DNA of 64,000 nt. Source: Pacificimonas pallii (GTDB taxonomy: Bacteria > Pseudomonadota > Alphaproteobacteria > Sphingomonadales > Sphingomonadaceae). The notes beneath the pieces were generated by a model, which saw only the letters and a list, made by a program, of their open reading frames with translations, ran no database searches and was not told the DNA's origin. Position numbers and translations under genes: made by a program. Of this stretch, positions 36,377 through 44,780 are shown piece by piece. The stretch is taken from contig NZ_JAGSPA010000003.1 of NCBI RefSeq assembly GCF_019204005.1, positions 248,001 to 312,000 on the forward strand. Reading direction: 5' to 3'. Each line of letters begins with the position of its first letter. The first letter of the stretch is position 1.

Positions 36377-36969
36377 CAGGCGGGTCTCTCCAGTTCGATC
36401 ACGGTTCGTCCCATCGTCATTCGCGGCCGCCCCCTTGTCGCCAGCTGCACCGGGCCTGCCTTTGCAATGCCGACGGCCCCCAGGTCCACCGCGCCCAGCC
36501 GCATGTGCGGCGCCAGCGATGCCAGATTATAGTCGGCGACCCTGCTCATCGACCAGTCGAGTCCCCGCTCAGCCAGCCATGCCCCTGTTCCCGCCCATAA
36601 CGCCGCGAATGCGCGGGACAGCCGCTGCTCCGGCGCAACCCATAATCCGGTATCCCATGCGCAGCCCGCGCCCGGCTGCCAGCGCACGCGCACTTCATCC
36701 TCGTCAAATGCGCCGTCTGTCACCCAGTTCACACCCAGCACCTTCCCTTGGCGTTCGGCGATCAGTGGCACCATTCCCGCTGCGATTCGATAGCTGATCG
36801 TTTCCGGTCCGGAATCGATTCGTCCGGCCAGGTCTTCAGGTGCCGCGACACGAACCCCATACCCGCGCGGCATCGCGGGCAGGCCCCCGCGCGGAACGGC
36901 GATCAGGCGGTAGCGGTGCCACGCCAGGCCTGGCAAGAACCCGGTCGCGCGCGCCGCCAGATAGGACAT
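36376..36969 (-). CDS. GNAT-like acyltransferase of the exosortase A module
   Basis: 197 residues. Weak but recognisable GNAT features: the central 'LIAERQGKVLGVNWVTDG' (beta-4), 'GLWVAPEQRLSRAFAALWAG' in the acetyl-CoA-loop position and the ending 'VADYNLASLAPHMRLGAVDL', which resembles the conserved N-x-x-S...H-x-x-L-G of the fold. First gene of a three-gene minus-strand operon with the ligase and decarboxylase; may transfer the activated acyl group. Function inferred from context. Confidence 0.6.
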   Translation of the reverse strand: MSYLAARATGFLPGLAWHRYRLIAVPRGGLPAMPRGYGVRVAAPEDLAGRIDSGPETISYRIAAGMVPLIAERQGKVLGVNWVTDGAFDEDEVRVRWQPGAGCAWDTGLWVAPEQRLSRAFAALWAGTGAWLAERGLDWSMSRVADYNLASLAPHMRLGAVDLGAVGIAKAGPVQLATRGRPRMTMGRTVIELERPA

Positions 36970-37030
36970 TCGCGCCGCGCCGGAAAGTGTGGTTTCCCTG
37001 CCTGAAATGTCCGCTTTTCCTTCCCTGTTA

Positions 37031-37058
37031 TTGCGTCGCGGTGCCCTGCCAGTATAAG
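37031..37058 (+). promoter_or_regulatory. predicted promoter of the carrier protein operon
   Basis: TTGCGT (37031-37036) and TATAAG (37053-37058) are 16 bp apart, 34 bp before the ATG at 37092, in the space between divergent operons. Confidence 0.4.
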
Positions 37059-37091
37059 CGCGCCCCTGTCAAAGTAGCATCCAGGACCAAG

Positions 37092-37379
37092 ATGACCGCA
37101 GCAGCTCCGCCGCCAGTACCCAGCCGGGATATCGATGCCGAGGTCCGCGATGTATTGCGCGATGTGCTCGCTCTCGATGCCGAAACGGCGGAGGGAATGA
37201 CCGCCGACACACCGCTGTTCGGCGCACTGCCCGAGCTCGACTCCATGGCGGTCGCCGGTTTGCTGACGGAACTGGAGGACCGTCTCGACATTCTGATCGA
37301 CGATGATGAGGTCGACGGCGAACTGTTCGAGACGTTCGGCTCGCTCACCGATTTCATTCGGGCGAAGGTCGCCGCCTGA
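37092..37379 (+). CDS. acyl carrier protein of the exosortase A module
   Basis: 95 residues from ATG 37092; the open frame extends upstream across the intergenic region. Four-helix carrier-protein pattern with the phosphopantetheine serine S51 in 'GALPELDSMAVAGL' and the acidic helix 'LEDRLDILIDDDEVDGELF'. Presumed partner of the divergent acyl-CoA ligase; not the fatty acid synthesis AcpP, judging by sequence around the serine. Confidence 0.88.
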   Translation: MTAAAPPPVPSRDIDAEVRDVLRDVLALDAETAEGMTADTPLFGALPELDSMAVAGLLTELEDRLDILIDDDEVDGELFETFGSLTDFIRAKVAA

Positions 37380-37387
37380 CGGGCGCG

Positions 37388-38092
37388 ATGGCGGCACAAT
37401 TACGCTACGCTCTCGAGCGGGCAGGTGTCGATACGCTGCCCGTGGTCCGGCGTGGCCCGGCGGATGCGCCGCTTGTCATCTTCGCGCAGCCGCTCTTTGA
37501 GGAGCATAATCGCTGCCGCCGGCTGTTTGCGGATATCGGCCGGGCGCTTGCCGAGATCGGCATTGGCAGCGCCCTTCCCGACCTGCCGCGAACGGGGGAC
37601 CAGGCGGATCTGGCCGCCTTCTCGCTGGCGCGCGCCAGAACCGCCCTTGCTGCTTTCATTGCCGGCCAGGACGCCGCCCTGCTGCTTTCCGTCCGGGGCG
37701 GCGCCCTGCTCGCCCCTGAAACCATCGCGCATCTTGCCGTATCGCCCGTCCACGAGGGCAATCGCCTGCTCACCGACCTCATCAGAACGCACGGCGTTGC
37801 GCATAAGGAGGCGACGGGAAGAACATTCGGCCGCGCCGACGCCGATGCCATCTGGCAGTCCGGCGGCGATTGCCACCTCGCTGGATATCAGGTCACGGCG
37901 GAGACGGCGTTTGCCCTCCGCACCGGCAGTGCCCCCGCGCCCGCACACAGCCTGATACTATCCGGCAGGAACCCGGATGTTTCCGGTCCCCCCGTCTGGC
38001 GTCAGGCCGATCCTGAATGCACGGCGGAGGCCGCTCGTGAGATCTCGGACCGGGTCAGGACGATGCTCGCTTCGAAATCCAGCGCGGCATGA
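37388..38092 (+). CDS. exosortase A-associated hydrolase 2 family protein
   Basis: 234 residues. Alpha/beta-hydrolase-like: 'PLVIFAQPLFEEHNRCRRLF' matches the start of the exosortase A hydrolase-2 family. The nucleophile elbow reads 'LLSVRGGA', with Arg where a Ser would be expected, which seems to be a property of this family; catalytic activity is doubtful. Eight nt after the carrier protein gene and in ATGA overlap with the next hydrolase. Confidence 0.8.
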   Translation: MAAQLRYALERAGVDTLPVVRRGPADAPLVIFAQPLFEEHNRCRRLFADIGRALAEIGIGSALPDLPRTGDQADLAAFSLARARTALAAFIAGQDAALLLSVRGGALLAPETIAHLAVSPVHEGNRLLTDLIRTHGVAHKEATGRTFGRADADAIWQSGGDCHLAGYQVTAETAFALRTGSAPAPAHSLILSGRNPDVSGPPVWRQADPECTAEAAREISDRVRTMLASKSSAA

Positions 38093-38844
38093 TACCCGTC
38101 ACATTCTCGTGCGAAAGTGAAACGCTTGCCGGCAATCTGCATCCGGCGGATGGTACGACTGGCGTTCTGATCGTTACTGGCGGCGGTCAGATACGCGCGG
38201 GGCCGCAGCGGCTCTTTCTGCATCTGGCCAGCGATCTGTCGGCGTCCGGTACACCCGTATTCCGATTTGACCGGCGCGGCATTGGCGATTCCAGCGGCAC
38301 GGATGCGGGCTTTGAAGATAGCGGCCCCGATATCGCCGCCGCGGCCGCCGAACTGCGTATGCGCCAGCCGCATGTGGAGCGTGTCATCGGTGTCGGTCTG
38401 TGCGACGGCGCGACCGCGATGATCCTCAGCCCCGCCAGTCTCGACGGCCTTATCCTGCTGAATCCGTGGATTATCGAGGACAGCGCCCCGCCTTCGCAAG
38501 GCGAAGTCACCGCACATTACAAACGCCGCCTTCTGCAGCCGGAAAACTGGAAACGTCTGCTGCGGGGCCGCGTAAATCCGGTGAAAGCACTCGCCTCGTT
38601 CATACGGGCGCGCGCGCATGGGGCTCCGGCCGGACTTGAGATGCGCGTCGAACAGGCGCTCGCGTCGCTCGACATGCCGATACACGCGATACTGTCCTCC
38701 CGTGACAGAACCGCCGACGCGGTCCGCCCGCTGACAAAGCGGGCCGCGCTTGCCTCGACCCACGATATCGATGCCGATCACGCGTTCAGCGCTGCCGAGT
38801 CCCTGACCGCACTCAAGGCCCGCATCTCGCACATCCTGTCCTGA
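38089..38844 (+). CDS. exosortase A-associated hydrolase 1
   Basis: 251 residues, alpha/beta hydrolase. 'GVLIVTGGGQIRAGPQRLF' and 'FRFDRRGIGDSSG' are typical of this family; the nucleophile is a cysteine, C105, in 'GVGLCDGATA', a feature of the exosortase A hydrolase-1 group. Probably a thioesterase-like or acyl-hydrolysing partner of the carrier protein and ligase. Confidence 0.85.
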   Translation: MIPVTFSCESETLAGNLHPADGTTGVLIVTGGGQIRAGPQRLFLHLASDLSASGTPVFRFDRRGIGDSSGTDAGFEDSGPDIAAAAAELRMRQPHVERVIGVGLCDGATAMILSPASLDGLILLNPWIIEDSAPPSQGEVTAHYKRRLLQPENWKRLLRGRVNPVKALASFIRARAHGAPAGLEMRVEQALASLDMPIHAILSSRDRTADAVRPLTKRAALASTHDIDADHAFSAAESLTALKARISHILS

Positions 38845-39038
38845 CGGCGACGCTGGCGGCGGAATAGGCTTGCTCGCCCCCGAACCGATACGGAAAAGGA
38901 AAAACTCCTTTATTTCATCCTGATTGCTCAAGATGTTTGACGCGATACAGTCTCAAACAGGATATTTTCTTTCCACCCTCCCATAGAACATTGCGGAATG
39001 GGCGCCTTGGCGCTTCTGGCAATTGGAAAGAGAAATCG

Positions 39039-40235
39039 ATGACACGCAGGGTGGAGCAGGAAATGGCCAATGGCGCGGGTACGGTGGCCACATGGGGCGG
39101 CGAGTTTGGGCCGCACCCCTACGGCGCATCACAAGTACCGATCGTTCTCAGCGCGCCCTTCGCTTACGAGGATATTGATCATTGGTCGGATGTCGCGCTG
39201 GGTCTGCGTGAGGGGCATATATACAGCCGCAATACCAATCCCACGCTCGAGGCGTTCGAGGAGAAAGTCAGACTGCTCGAGGGCGGCGCGCGCGCGACCA
39301 GTTTCGCCAGCGGGATGGCGGCCATATCGAACACCTTGTTCGCCCTGCTCGAGCGGGGGGACAGGGTGGTATCGGTTCGGGACGCTTATGGCGGCACCAG
39401 CCGCATTCTGATGGAGCAGCTGCCGCGACTTGGTGTTGACGTCACTCTGGTCGATACCGAGGATCAGGAACAGCTGAAGCATGAGATTTTGCAAGGATGC
39501 AAGCTCGTCTATCTGGAAACGCCGACCAATCCCACGCTGAAGCTTGTCGATCTCAGGGAAGCCATTGACGCGGCGCATGCTGTCGGCGCCATTACCGTGG
39601 TCGACAACACATTTGCCACGCCAATCAACCAGCGGCCACTGAAACTCGGTTCGGACCTTGTCCTTCACAGCGCCACGAAGTTCCTCGGCGGGCACGATGA
39701 CGCGCTGGGCGGCGTTTTGGTCGGCGATGAAGAACTGGTAGGCAAGGTGTTCGCATATCGGGAGATCACCGGGGCGACGCTGGGTTCCTTTGCCGCCTAC
39801 ATGCTCTTGCGCGGACTGAAGACACTGGAACTGCGTGTAGCCAGACAGAATGAGAATGCCGGGCAGGTGGCAAGGATGCTTGCTGCCCATCCCAAGGTGG
39901 ACAAGGTATTCCACCCGAGCCTCGATACGCATCGCGGGCATGACATCGCCAAGCGGCAGATGACCGGCTTTGGCGGCGTGCTCAGCTTCTCATTGCTTGG
40001 CGGCGAAGCCGCGATCAAGGGCGTGCTGGAAAGCATGAAACTGGCGCAGCGCGCCGCCAGTCTTGGCGCTGTCAACACGTTGGTCGGCACACCGGCCACG
40101 ACCAGCCATGTTGAATGTACCGCAGAACAGCGAGCGGAACTGGGGATACCCACGACGCTGATCCGCTATTCGTGCGGGATCGAAAATGCGCAGGACCTGA
40201 TTGCAGATCTCGAGCAGGCTCTACAGAACGCGTGA
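39039..40235 (+). CDS. Cys/Met metabolism PLP-dependent enzyme
   Basis: 398 residues from ATG 39039 (GGAAAGAG upstream); the open frame starts earlier at 38937. Fold-type I gamma-family enzyme: 'YSRNTNPTLEAFEEKV', 'FASGMAAIS', and the PLP lysine K214 in 'LVLHSATKFLGGH'. This family covers cystathionine gamma-synthase/lyase, methionine gamma-lyase and O-acetylhomoserine sulfhydrylase. The specificity loop 'SLGAVNTLVGTPATTSH' lacks the Glu of cystathionine gamma-lyase, so the substrate is uncertain. Stands alone, followed by a strong hairpin. Confidence 0.85.
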   Translation: MTRRVEQEMANGAGTVATWGGEFGPHPYGASQVPIVLSAPFAYEDIDHWSDVALGLREGHIYSRNTNPTLEAFEEKVRLLEGGARATSFASGMAAISNTLFALLERGDRVVSVRDAYGGTSRILMEQLPRLGVDVTLVDTEDQEQLKHEILQGCKLVYLETPTNPTLKLVDLREAIDAAHAVGAITVVDNTFATPINQRPLKLGSDLVLHSATKFLGGHDDALGGVLVGDEELVGKVFAYREITGATLGSFAAYMLLRGLKTLELRVARQNENAGQVARMLAAHPKVDKVFHPSLDTHRGHDIAKRQMTGFGGVLSFSLLGGEAAIKGVLESMKLAQRAASLGAVNTLVGTPATTSHVECTAEQRAELGIPTTLIRYSCGIENAQDLIADLEQALQNA

Positions 40236-40239
40236 GACC

Positions 40240-40267
40240 GTGCGGCTGGCTGACAGGCCAGCCGCAC
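40240..40267 (+). terminator. GC-rich hairpin after the PLP enzyme gene
   Basis: GTGCGGCTGGC (40240-40250) and GCCAGCCGCAC (40257-40267) pair perfectly around a 6-nt loop, five bases after the stop codon. No T-tract follows, so termination efficiency is unknown. Confidence 0.6.
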
Positions 40268-40337
40268 AGCATGGGTCTGGATCCTTCAGCTATGGGCAAT
40301 CGGCATCGCCAGCAAATTGTGAAGGCGTGCCGGCTGC

Positions 40338-40976
40338 CTAAGCGCTAAAATTTCCCGCGAACAGGGGAATGAAGGCGGCCATGTTCACCAGGGCATGGCT
40401 GACCATTGGCCACCCGACCGAGTTGCTCCGCCGCGTGATCACCATCCATACCGCGCCGAGCATCATACTTCCCCCGACCAGTCCAAGCGCGCCCTGATCG
40501 AATGAGATCCCTTCCGCGAAATACAGGGGCACATGCCATAGCGTGAACAGAAACAGTCCGATCAGTTCGAACGAGATGCGTCCGCCTGAATTGGCCCGGA
40601 ATGTCCTGCGCCATGCCAGTTCCTCAAGCGGCCCGTTGAACAGGGCAACCCCGACGGCCAGCGCCGCCATTGCCGGGTCGGTACCGACCCAGCTCATCGT
40701 ATCGGCGCCAAAAAAAACGCCGACCGGGAGCATGGCGGCGATCGCGGGTATCCACAATGATGCCGCCCTGAGATCCAGTCGAACCGGCGTTTCCCCCTTA
40801 CCGAAGAAAATGGCGACGGGGATGCAAAAGCACACCCAGTAAATGACGAACACGGACACAAAACCGACCAGCGGGGTCAGCGTGCCGGTCAGGAACGGCA
40901 CGGCGAACATCGCAAAAACCGACAGGAATGCCGCGGACAGGAGCAGGTTCCGCTGCCGCTTCGAAAATCGGGTCAT
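40338..40976 (-). CDS. CPBP family intramembrane glutamic protease
   Basis: 212 residues, six to seven membrane helices. CPBP (Abi/Rce1) motifs: 'GPLEELAWRRTF' (EExxxR), 'FTLWHVPLYF' with the conserved His, and a late 'SHALVNMAAF' (HxxxN). Members process membrane proteins or prenylated substrates or confer bacteriocin immunity. Target unknown; no obvious partner next to it. Confidence 0.85.
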   Translation of the reverse strand: MTRFSKRQRNLLLSAAFLSVFAMFAVPFLTGTLTPLVGFVSVFVIYWVCFCIPVAIFFGKGETPVRLDLRAASLWIPAIAAMLPVGVFFGADTMSWVGTDPAMAALAVGVALFNGPLEELAWRRTFRANSGGRISFELIGLFLFTLWHVPLYFAEGISFDQGALGLVGGSMMLGAVWMVITRRSNSVGWPMVSHALVNMAAFIPLFAGNFSA

Positions 40977-41146
40977 CGTCGTTGAGCCTCACTTGTCAGC
41001 GAACATCCGAGCACATGTCCTCATGCGCCGCAACAGGCTCCATCCTGCCGGCGAACTGCGCCTTATCGCACCGAAAAGCCAAGCATCAGCACCTCATTCA
41101 AAGGTGCTGATGCCATATGTCCGGATATTGCCACCACCGGCAGGGA

Positions 41147-42652
41147 TCACTCGCCGGGTCTCAATTCGCCAATTGAGCGGACAACCGGGGCACTATCGTC
41201 TCCCGCCCGGAAAATATGGACGTTCGCCACCGTGCCGTCAGCGCTGCGTTCGAAGCGCAGACGGTTGGGAAAATCCTCGACCGCGAAAACATCATTGCCG
41301 AGATGGTGCATGCGGCTGCGATCGATACCGAGGAAGTGCTGGAAGAATTCCGACGCAATCCACAGCTCGCCATCAACCTGCTCGATCCGGTAATCGAAGC
41401 CCATATTGTAGAGAAGACCCTTGTAGGATCCGACGAGCGTATCGCGCAGAGCCGGCTCAAGGGGCTGCTTGTCGAGAGGCTGACGATGCCGCCATCCCAT
41501 TTTGTCGATAATTCCCCGTCTGAGCGTTGCGAAGACCGGGTTGGTATTCGGATCGTCGCCATTGCCCATGATGACCACGCCGTAGCCGCCCTTCATCGAC
41601 GCCAGCATCTCTACATTTACACCGGTGTTCGATCCATCGTGGCGGAACCAGTCGGTGTTGCCGAACCCCATGCCCCGGAAAAAAGGAGTTCCCATCCCGC
41701 CGACATAGCGCAGGGAGATGATATCGGTCATCTCGCGCGCGAGCGACGGGGTGATCACCCCGTCTTCTCGCCCGTCGAGCGCGCGCTGGAAGGCAATCAT
41801 GAATTTCGCCATATCCGTAGGGGTCGACCACATGCCGGATGCGCTGATCTGCGGCGTGATCGGCAGGCCGGTGCGGATCACCGCACCGTCCTTGTCATGA
41901 ACAAGCGCCGCATTGCCAAGAAAGCCCTCCGATCCCGGCTGGACCATGGTGGTATCGATCATACCCAATGGCGCGAATATCCGCTCCCGTACGAGGTCTT
42001 CCAGCGACTTGCCCAGATGATCTTCCAGCGCAAGCTGCAAGATGACATAGCCGCCGCCGCTATATTTCCAGTTCGTGCCGGGCGCGAAGAGGAATTCTAT
42101 CGGCTTGTCATAGCGCGGAAGCCTTCCTTCCAGGCTGTCGATCAGCGAAGGGACCGCGTCGCCTTCGTAAAAGTCGGCGAATCCGTGCTGCGATGTTCCT
42201 GCCGTATGTGTCAGCAATTGCCGCCATGTCACCTCGGCAGCACCGGGCTTGTCGCTTTTCGGCAGCTTCCAGCTTTTCAGATAGCCGCTGATCGGCACAT
42301 CGAGATCGATCACCCCGTCGCGCGCCAGCATCAGGCATAAAAGGGCCGTGGTCACCTTCGATATCGACGCCGTCGAAAAGGCAGTCCGCTCATCGATCGC
42401 AGCGCCCGTATCTATCGATTTCACGCCTTGTGTATGGAGGTCGACAATCCTGTAATCGTCGAAGACGGCGACGCTGATCCCGTTAAGCTTGCTTCGCTCC
42501 ATCTCCGCCGAAACGGTCGGCCAAAGCTGGTCAAGGCGGCTGGACTGGACGGGAGCTTTGCTAACCACCGACCTTTCCTCCTCGACCGGTCCCGAAGTTG
42601 TGCAGGCCGCCACACTCATTCCAAGAACGAAAAACGCAAATACTTGTTTCAA
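41147..42652 (-). CDS. serine hydrolase lipoprotein (beta-lactamase fold)
   Basis: 501 residues if started at TTG 42652: this gives a perfect lipoprotein signal 'MKQVFAFFVLGMSVAAC' (lipidated C17) with GGAAA five bases upstream, whereas the upstream in-frame start at 42787 gives no signal and overlaps the neighbour. Penicillin-binding/class C beta-lactamase fold with S96-x-x-K99 (STASISK), the YSG motif 'WKYSGGGYVI' and a late 'FRHDGSNTG'. Such proteins act as D,D-peptidases, D-aminopeptidases or esterases in the envelope. In this setting a D-stereospecific peptidase is attractive but unproven. Confidence 0.82.
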   Translation of the reverse strand: MKQVFAFFVLGMSVAACTTSGPVEEERSVVSKAPVQSSRLDQLWPTVSAEMERSKLNGISVAVFDDYRIVDLHTQGVKSIDTGAAIDERTAFSTASISKVTTALLCLMLARDGVIDLDVPISGYLKSWKLPKSDKPGAAEVTWRQLLTHTAGTSQHGFADFYEGDAVPSLIDSLEGRLPRYDKPIEFLFAPGTNWKYSGGGYVILQLALEDHLGKSLEDLVRERIFAPLGMIDTTMVQPGSEGFLGNAALVHDKDGAVIRTGLPITPQISASGMWSTPTDMAKFMIAFQRALDGREDGVITPSLAREMTDIISLRYVGGMGTPFFRGMGFGNTDWFRHDGSNTGVNVEMLASMKGGYGVVIMGNGDDPNTNPVFATLRRGIIDKMGWRHRQPLDKQPLEPALRDTLVGSYKGLLYNMGFDYRIEQVDGELWIASEFFQHFLGIDRSRMHHLGNDVFAVEDFPNRLRFERSADGTVANVHIFRAGDDSAPVVRSIGELRPGE

Positions 42653-42677
42653 ATTAATTTCCGATCCAATCCGAGGG

Positions 42678-42696
42678 TATATCTGTATTAGATATA
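42678..42696. promoter_or_regulatory. AT-rich inverted repeat upstream of the serine hydrolase
   Basis: TATATCT (42678-42684) and AGATATA (42690-42696) flank a 5-nt spacer, 26 bp upstream of TTG 42652. It stands out in the GC-rich surroundings and may be a regulator site. Confidence 0.4.
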
Positions 42697-42710
42697 TAAC
42701 ACAGGTGCCG

Positions 42711-43433
42711 TCAAGCGCGCCCGGCGCGATCATGAAAATAGGCCAATGAGGAGGTCTGCCGCCCGCTTTCGGGATCAAGATGCTCAAGCCACGCTTCGAA
42801 GCCGCCTTGCAGTGCGCCCCAATCCATATCGGTCATCGCGTACCAGGCGGTGTCCCGGCTGCGCCCCTTGTAGTTGGACGCATTTCTGAACACACCTTCA
42901 TAGGTGAAGCCCAGCCGCCGCGCGGCTGCATGCGAAGCGGCGTTCAGATCGTCGAGCCGCCATTCATAGCGCCGGTAATCCAGTTCCTTAAAGACATTGC
43001 GGGCCATCAGATACATCGCCTCCGTCGCCATTGCGCGCCGCTGCATCGCGGGCGCGAAACTGACATGTCCGACCTCGATCGAACCATGATCCGGACTGAT
43101 ACAGCTATAGGTCGCCATGCCCAGTGCCCGCCCCGTCCGCTTCTCGACAAAAGCATAGAAAAACGGGTCGGGCGAAAGGCAATAGTTTTCCATCCAATGC
43201 CGGAATTCTGCAGGATCGGCGAAGGGACCGTAGCGCATATAGGTCCAGCTCTCGCCGGTTTCGTCCTCCGCCAGCGCGGCGAACATGCTTTCGGCGTGTT
43301 TCTCAATGTCGATGGGCTCGACCCGGCAGAACCGCCCCTCCAATATGCGGCGGTCGGGATGCTTGGCTCCGGACCAGTCGCCCAGCGACGGCCCGATGGG
43401 TTGACCCAATGCGTTGATCCGCGTCGCACTCAC
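42711..43433 (-). CDS. GNAT family N-acetyltransferase (RimJ/RimL-like)
   Basis: 240 residues from GTG 43433. RimJ/RimL-type GNAT: 'GRALGMATYSCISPDHGSIE', 'HVSFAPAMQRRAMATEAMYL' at the acetyl-CoA loop, and 'EWRLDDLNAASHAAARRLGF' with the conserved N-x-x-S. Acetylates an amino group of a protein or small molecule. Same strand as the VOC gene just upstream (5 bp apart). Confidence 0.85.
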   Translation of the reverse strand: MSATRINALGQPIGPSLGDWSGAKHPDRRILEGRFCRVEPIDIEKHAESMFAALAEDETGESWTYMRYGPFADPAEFRHWMENYCLSPDPFFYAFVEKRTGRALGMATYSCISPDHGSIEVGHVSFAPAMQRRAMATEAMYLMARNVFKELDYRRYEWRLDDLNAASHAAARRLGFTYEGVFRNASNYKGRSRDTAWYAMTDMDWGALQGGFEAWLEHLDPESGRQTSSLAYFHDRAGRA

Positions 43434-43438
43434 CGGAG

Positions 43439-43798
43439 TCAGCTTTCGACGTGAGTTACGAATTCGATCAGGCGGCCATCGGGATCGCGCAGATAGGCCG
43501 CGTAATAATTGGGGTGGATATGGGGCGCGAGTGCGGGAGGGCGCTCCTGAGTCCAGCCTTCGCTACCAGCCGTCTCGAAAATGGTGTCGACCACATTGCG
43601 ATCGGGCGCGCGAAAGGCGAAATGCACATCGGTCGAGGGCGCGCCTTCGACGATAAAGAAATCGAGCCGGTCTCCATTGGCGAATCCCTTGGCGGGTCCA
43701 TCAACCTCCAGCCTGTAGCCGACATGCGGAAGCACGCATTGATAGAAGGAAAAGACATCGCCGAACTGGCGGGTCTGGACTTCGAGATGGTCGATCAA
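43439..43798 (-). CDS. VOC family (glyoxalase-like) protein
   Basis: 119 residues from TTG 43798, which has AAGGAG seven bases upstream and yields 'MIDHLEVQTRQFGDVFSFY'; ATG-type starts further up give an unrelated N-terminus. VOC fold shown by the N-terminal 'HLEVQ' strand and the C-terminal 'AAYLRDPDGRLIEFVTH' with the conserved Glu ligand. Reaction unknown. Confidence 0.82.
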   Translation of the reverse strand: MIDHLEVQTRQFGDVFSFYQCVLPHVGYRLEVDGPAKGFANGDRLDFFIVEGAPSTDVHFAFRAPDRNVVDTIFETAGSEGWTQERPPALAPHIHPNYYAAYLRDPDGRLIEFVTHVES

Positions 43799-43936
43799 GG
43801 GGATACTCCTTACAGCTTTGATGAGATTGAAACTCCCCAGGAATATAGCGCCGATCGACGAGACAAACACATCACCAGAGTATCTTTTGGCAATTCGATT
43901 TTGCATTTTTTCACGAAACTCTGGAGTAACTCCGTC

Positions 43937-44407
43937 ATGAAAATCGATATCGACGAATCAGATCGCATCATCCTCGATCACCTTCAGAAGGATGCCTAGA
44001 CGCCGCTCAAAGCGTTCGTTGGGGCAACCGGGCTCTCGATCGCATCGGTGCAGCGCCGAATCCGCCGGCTGAAGGAGAGCGGCCTGATCGAACGCGAAAT
44101 TGCCCAGCTCAATGCGGAGGCGATGGGGCAGGATGTCACTTTCATCGTGATGGTGGAACTTCATCGCGAAAGCCTCGACCAGTTGGAGACTTTTCAACGA
44201 CGGGTGGTGAAAGACCCGCACGTCCAGCAATGCTATTATGTCACCGGAGAGGCCGACTTCGTCCTCATCTGCATCACGCCCGATATGAAGGCTTTCGAAG
44301 CACTCACTCATCGGCTGTTCTTCGAGAACTCGAACGTCAGAAAATTTCACACCAGCGTCGTTATGAAACGCGCCAAGGTCGGCCTCTCCATACCAATATG
44401 GCCGTAG
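43937..44407 (+). pseudogene. Lrp/AsnC regulator interrupted by an in-frame amber codon
   Basis: The frame from ATG 43937 encodes 'MKIDIDESDRIILDHLQKDA', the start of an Lrp helix-turn-helix, then TAG (43997-43999), and continues in frame with 'TPLKAFVGATGLSIASVQRR', 'LKESGLIEREIAQLN' and a complete RAM effector domain (YVTGEADFVLICITPDMKAF). 156 sense codons overall. Only readthrough or an internal start (GTG 44045) could give product, the latter without a full DNA-binding domain. Divergent from the VOC gene and upstream of dgcA, so it probably once controlled this region. Confidence 0.85.
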
Positions 44408-44780
44408 GCTATGGCATGGGCTCGGCGGATTTTCGCTGTCTCCGCTTGTAGCTGAATGACTTCGGGGAGGCCGCGGACCGCGATTCACCATGTCGGGGAC
44501 AATGGTCGCCATGCCTCAGAACAATTACGTCCCTCTTCAACCAAACAAGCTGACATCCAGAAGAGGATCAGAAGAATCTTCTCGCCATTTGCGTGGCGAA
44601 TTTGGAATCTTTGTCTGTTCCCTCCCCCTAGTCTGAATGGCTGACACCCCGCCTACCGCCTGAACCAGGATCGCAATGAAGACCGATATGGCTGCCTTCC
44701 GCCGCAAGACGAAGAAGGCCCTTTCATCATCTCCGTGCCCATTCAGCGTCACCGGACCCAAGTAGCCAGGACCCGATCAC
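44408..44780. other. 373-bp control region upstream of dgcA
   Basis: No established gene. It holds a small inverted repeat, AGAAGA (44570-44575) / TCTTCT (44577-44582), and a 29-codon open frame 44676-44765 preceded by AGGA that stops 15 bp before dgcA and could be a leader peptide. Confidence 0.4.

Noticed and set aside
37388-38092. Active GxSxG lipase
   Set aside because: The elbow position has Arg rather than Ser, in line with the exosortase A hydrolase-2 family.
38932-38962. Inverted repeat GTTTGA/TCAAAC upstream of the PLP enzyme
   Set aside because: Six-base arms with a 12-nt loop are expected by chance at this rate and no regulator is adjacent.
44048-44407. Independent small regulator gene
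   Set aside because: It is the in-frame continuation of the amber-interrupted Lrp/AsnC gene and would lack an intact helix-turn-helix.
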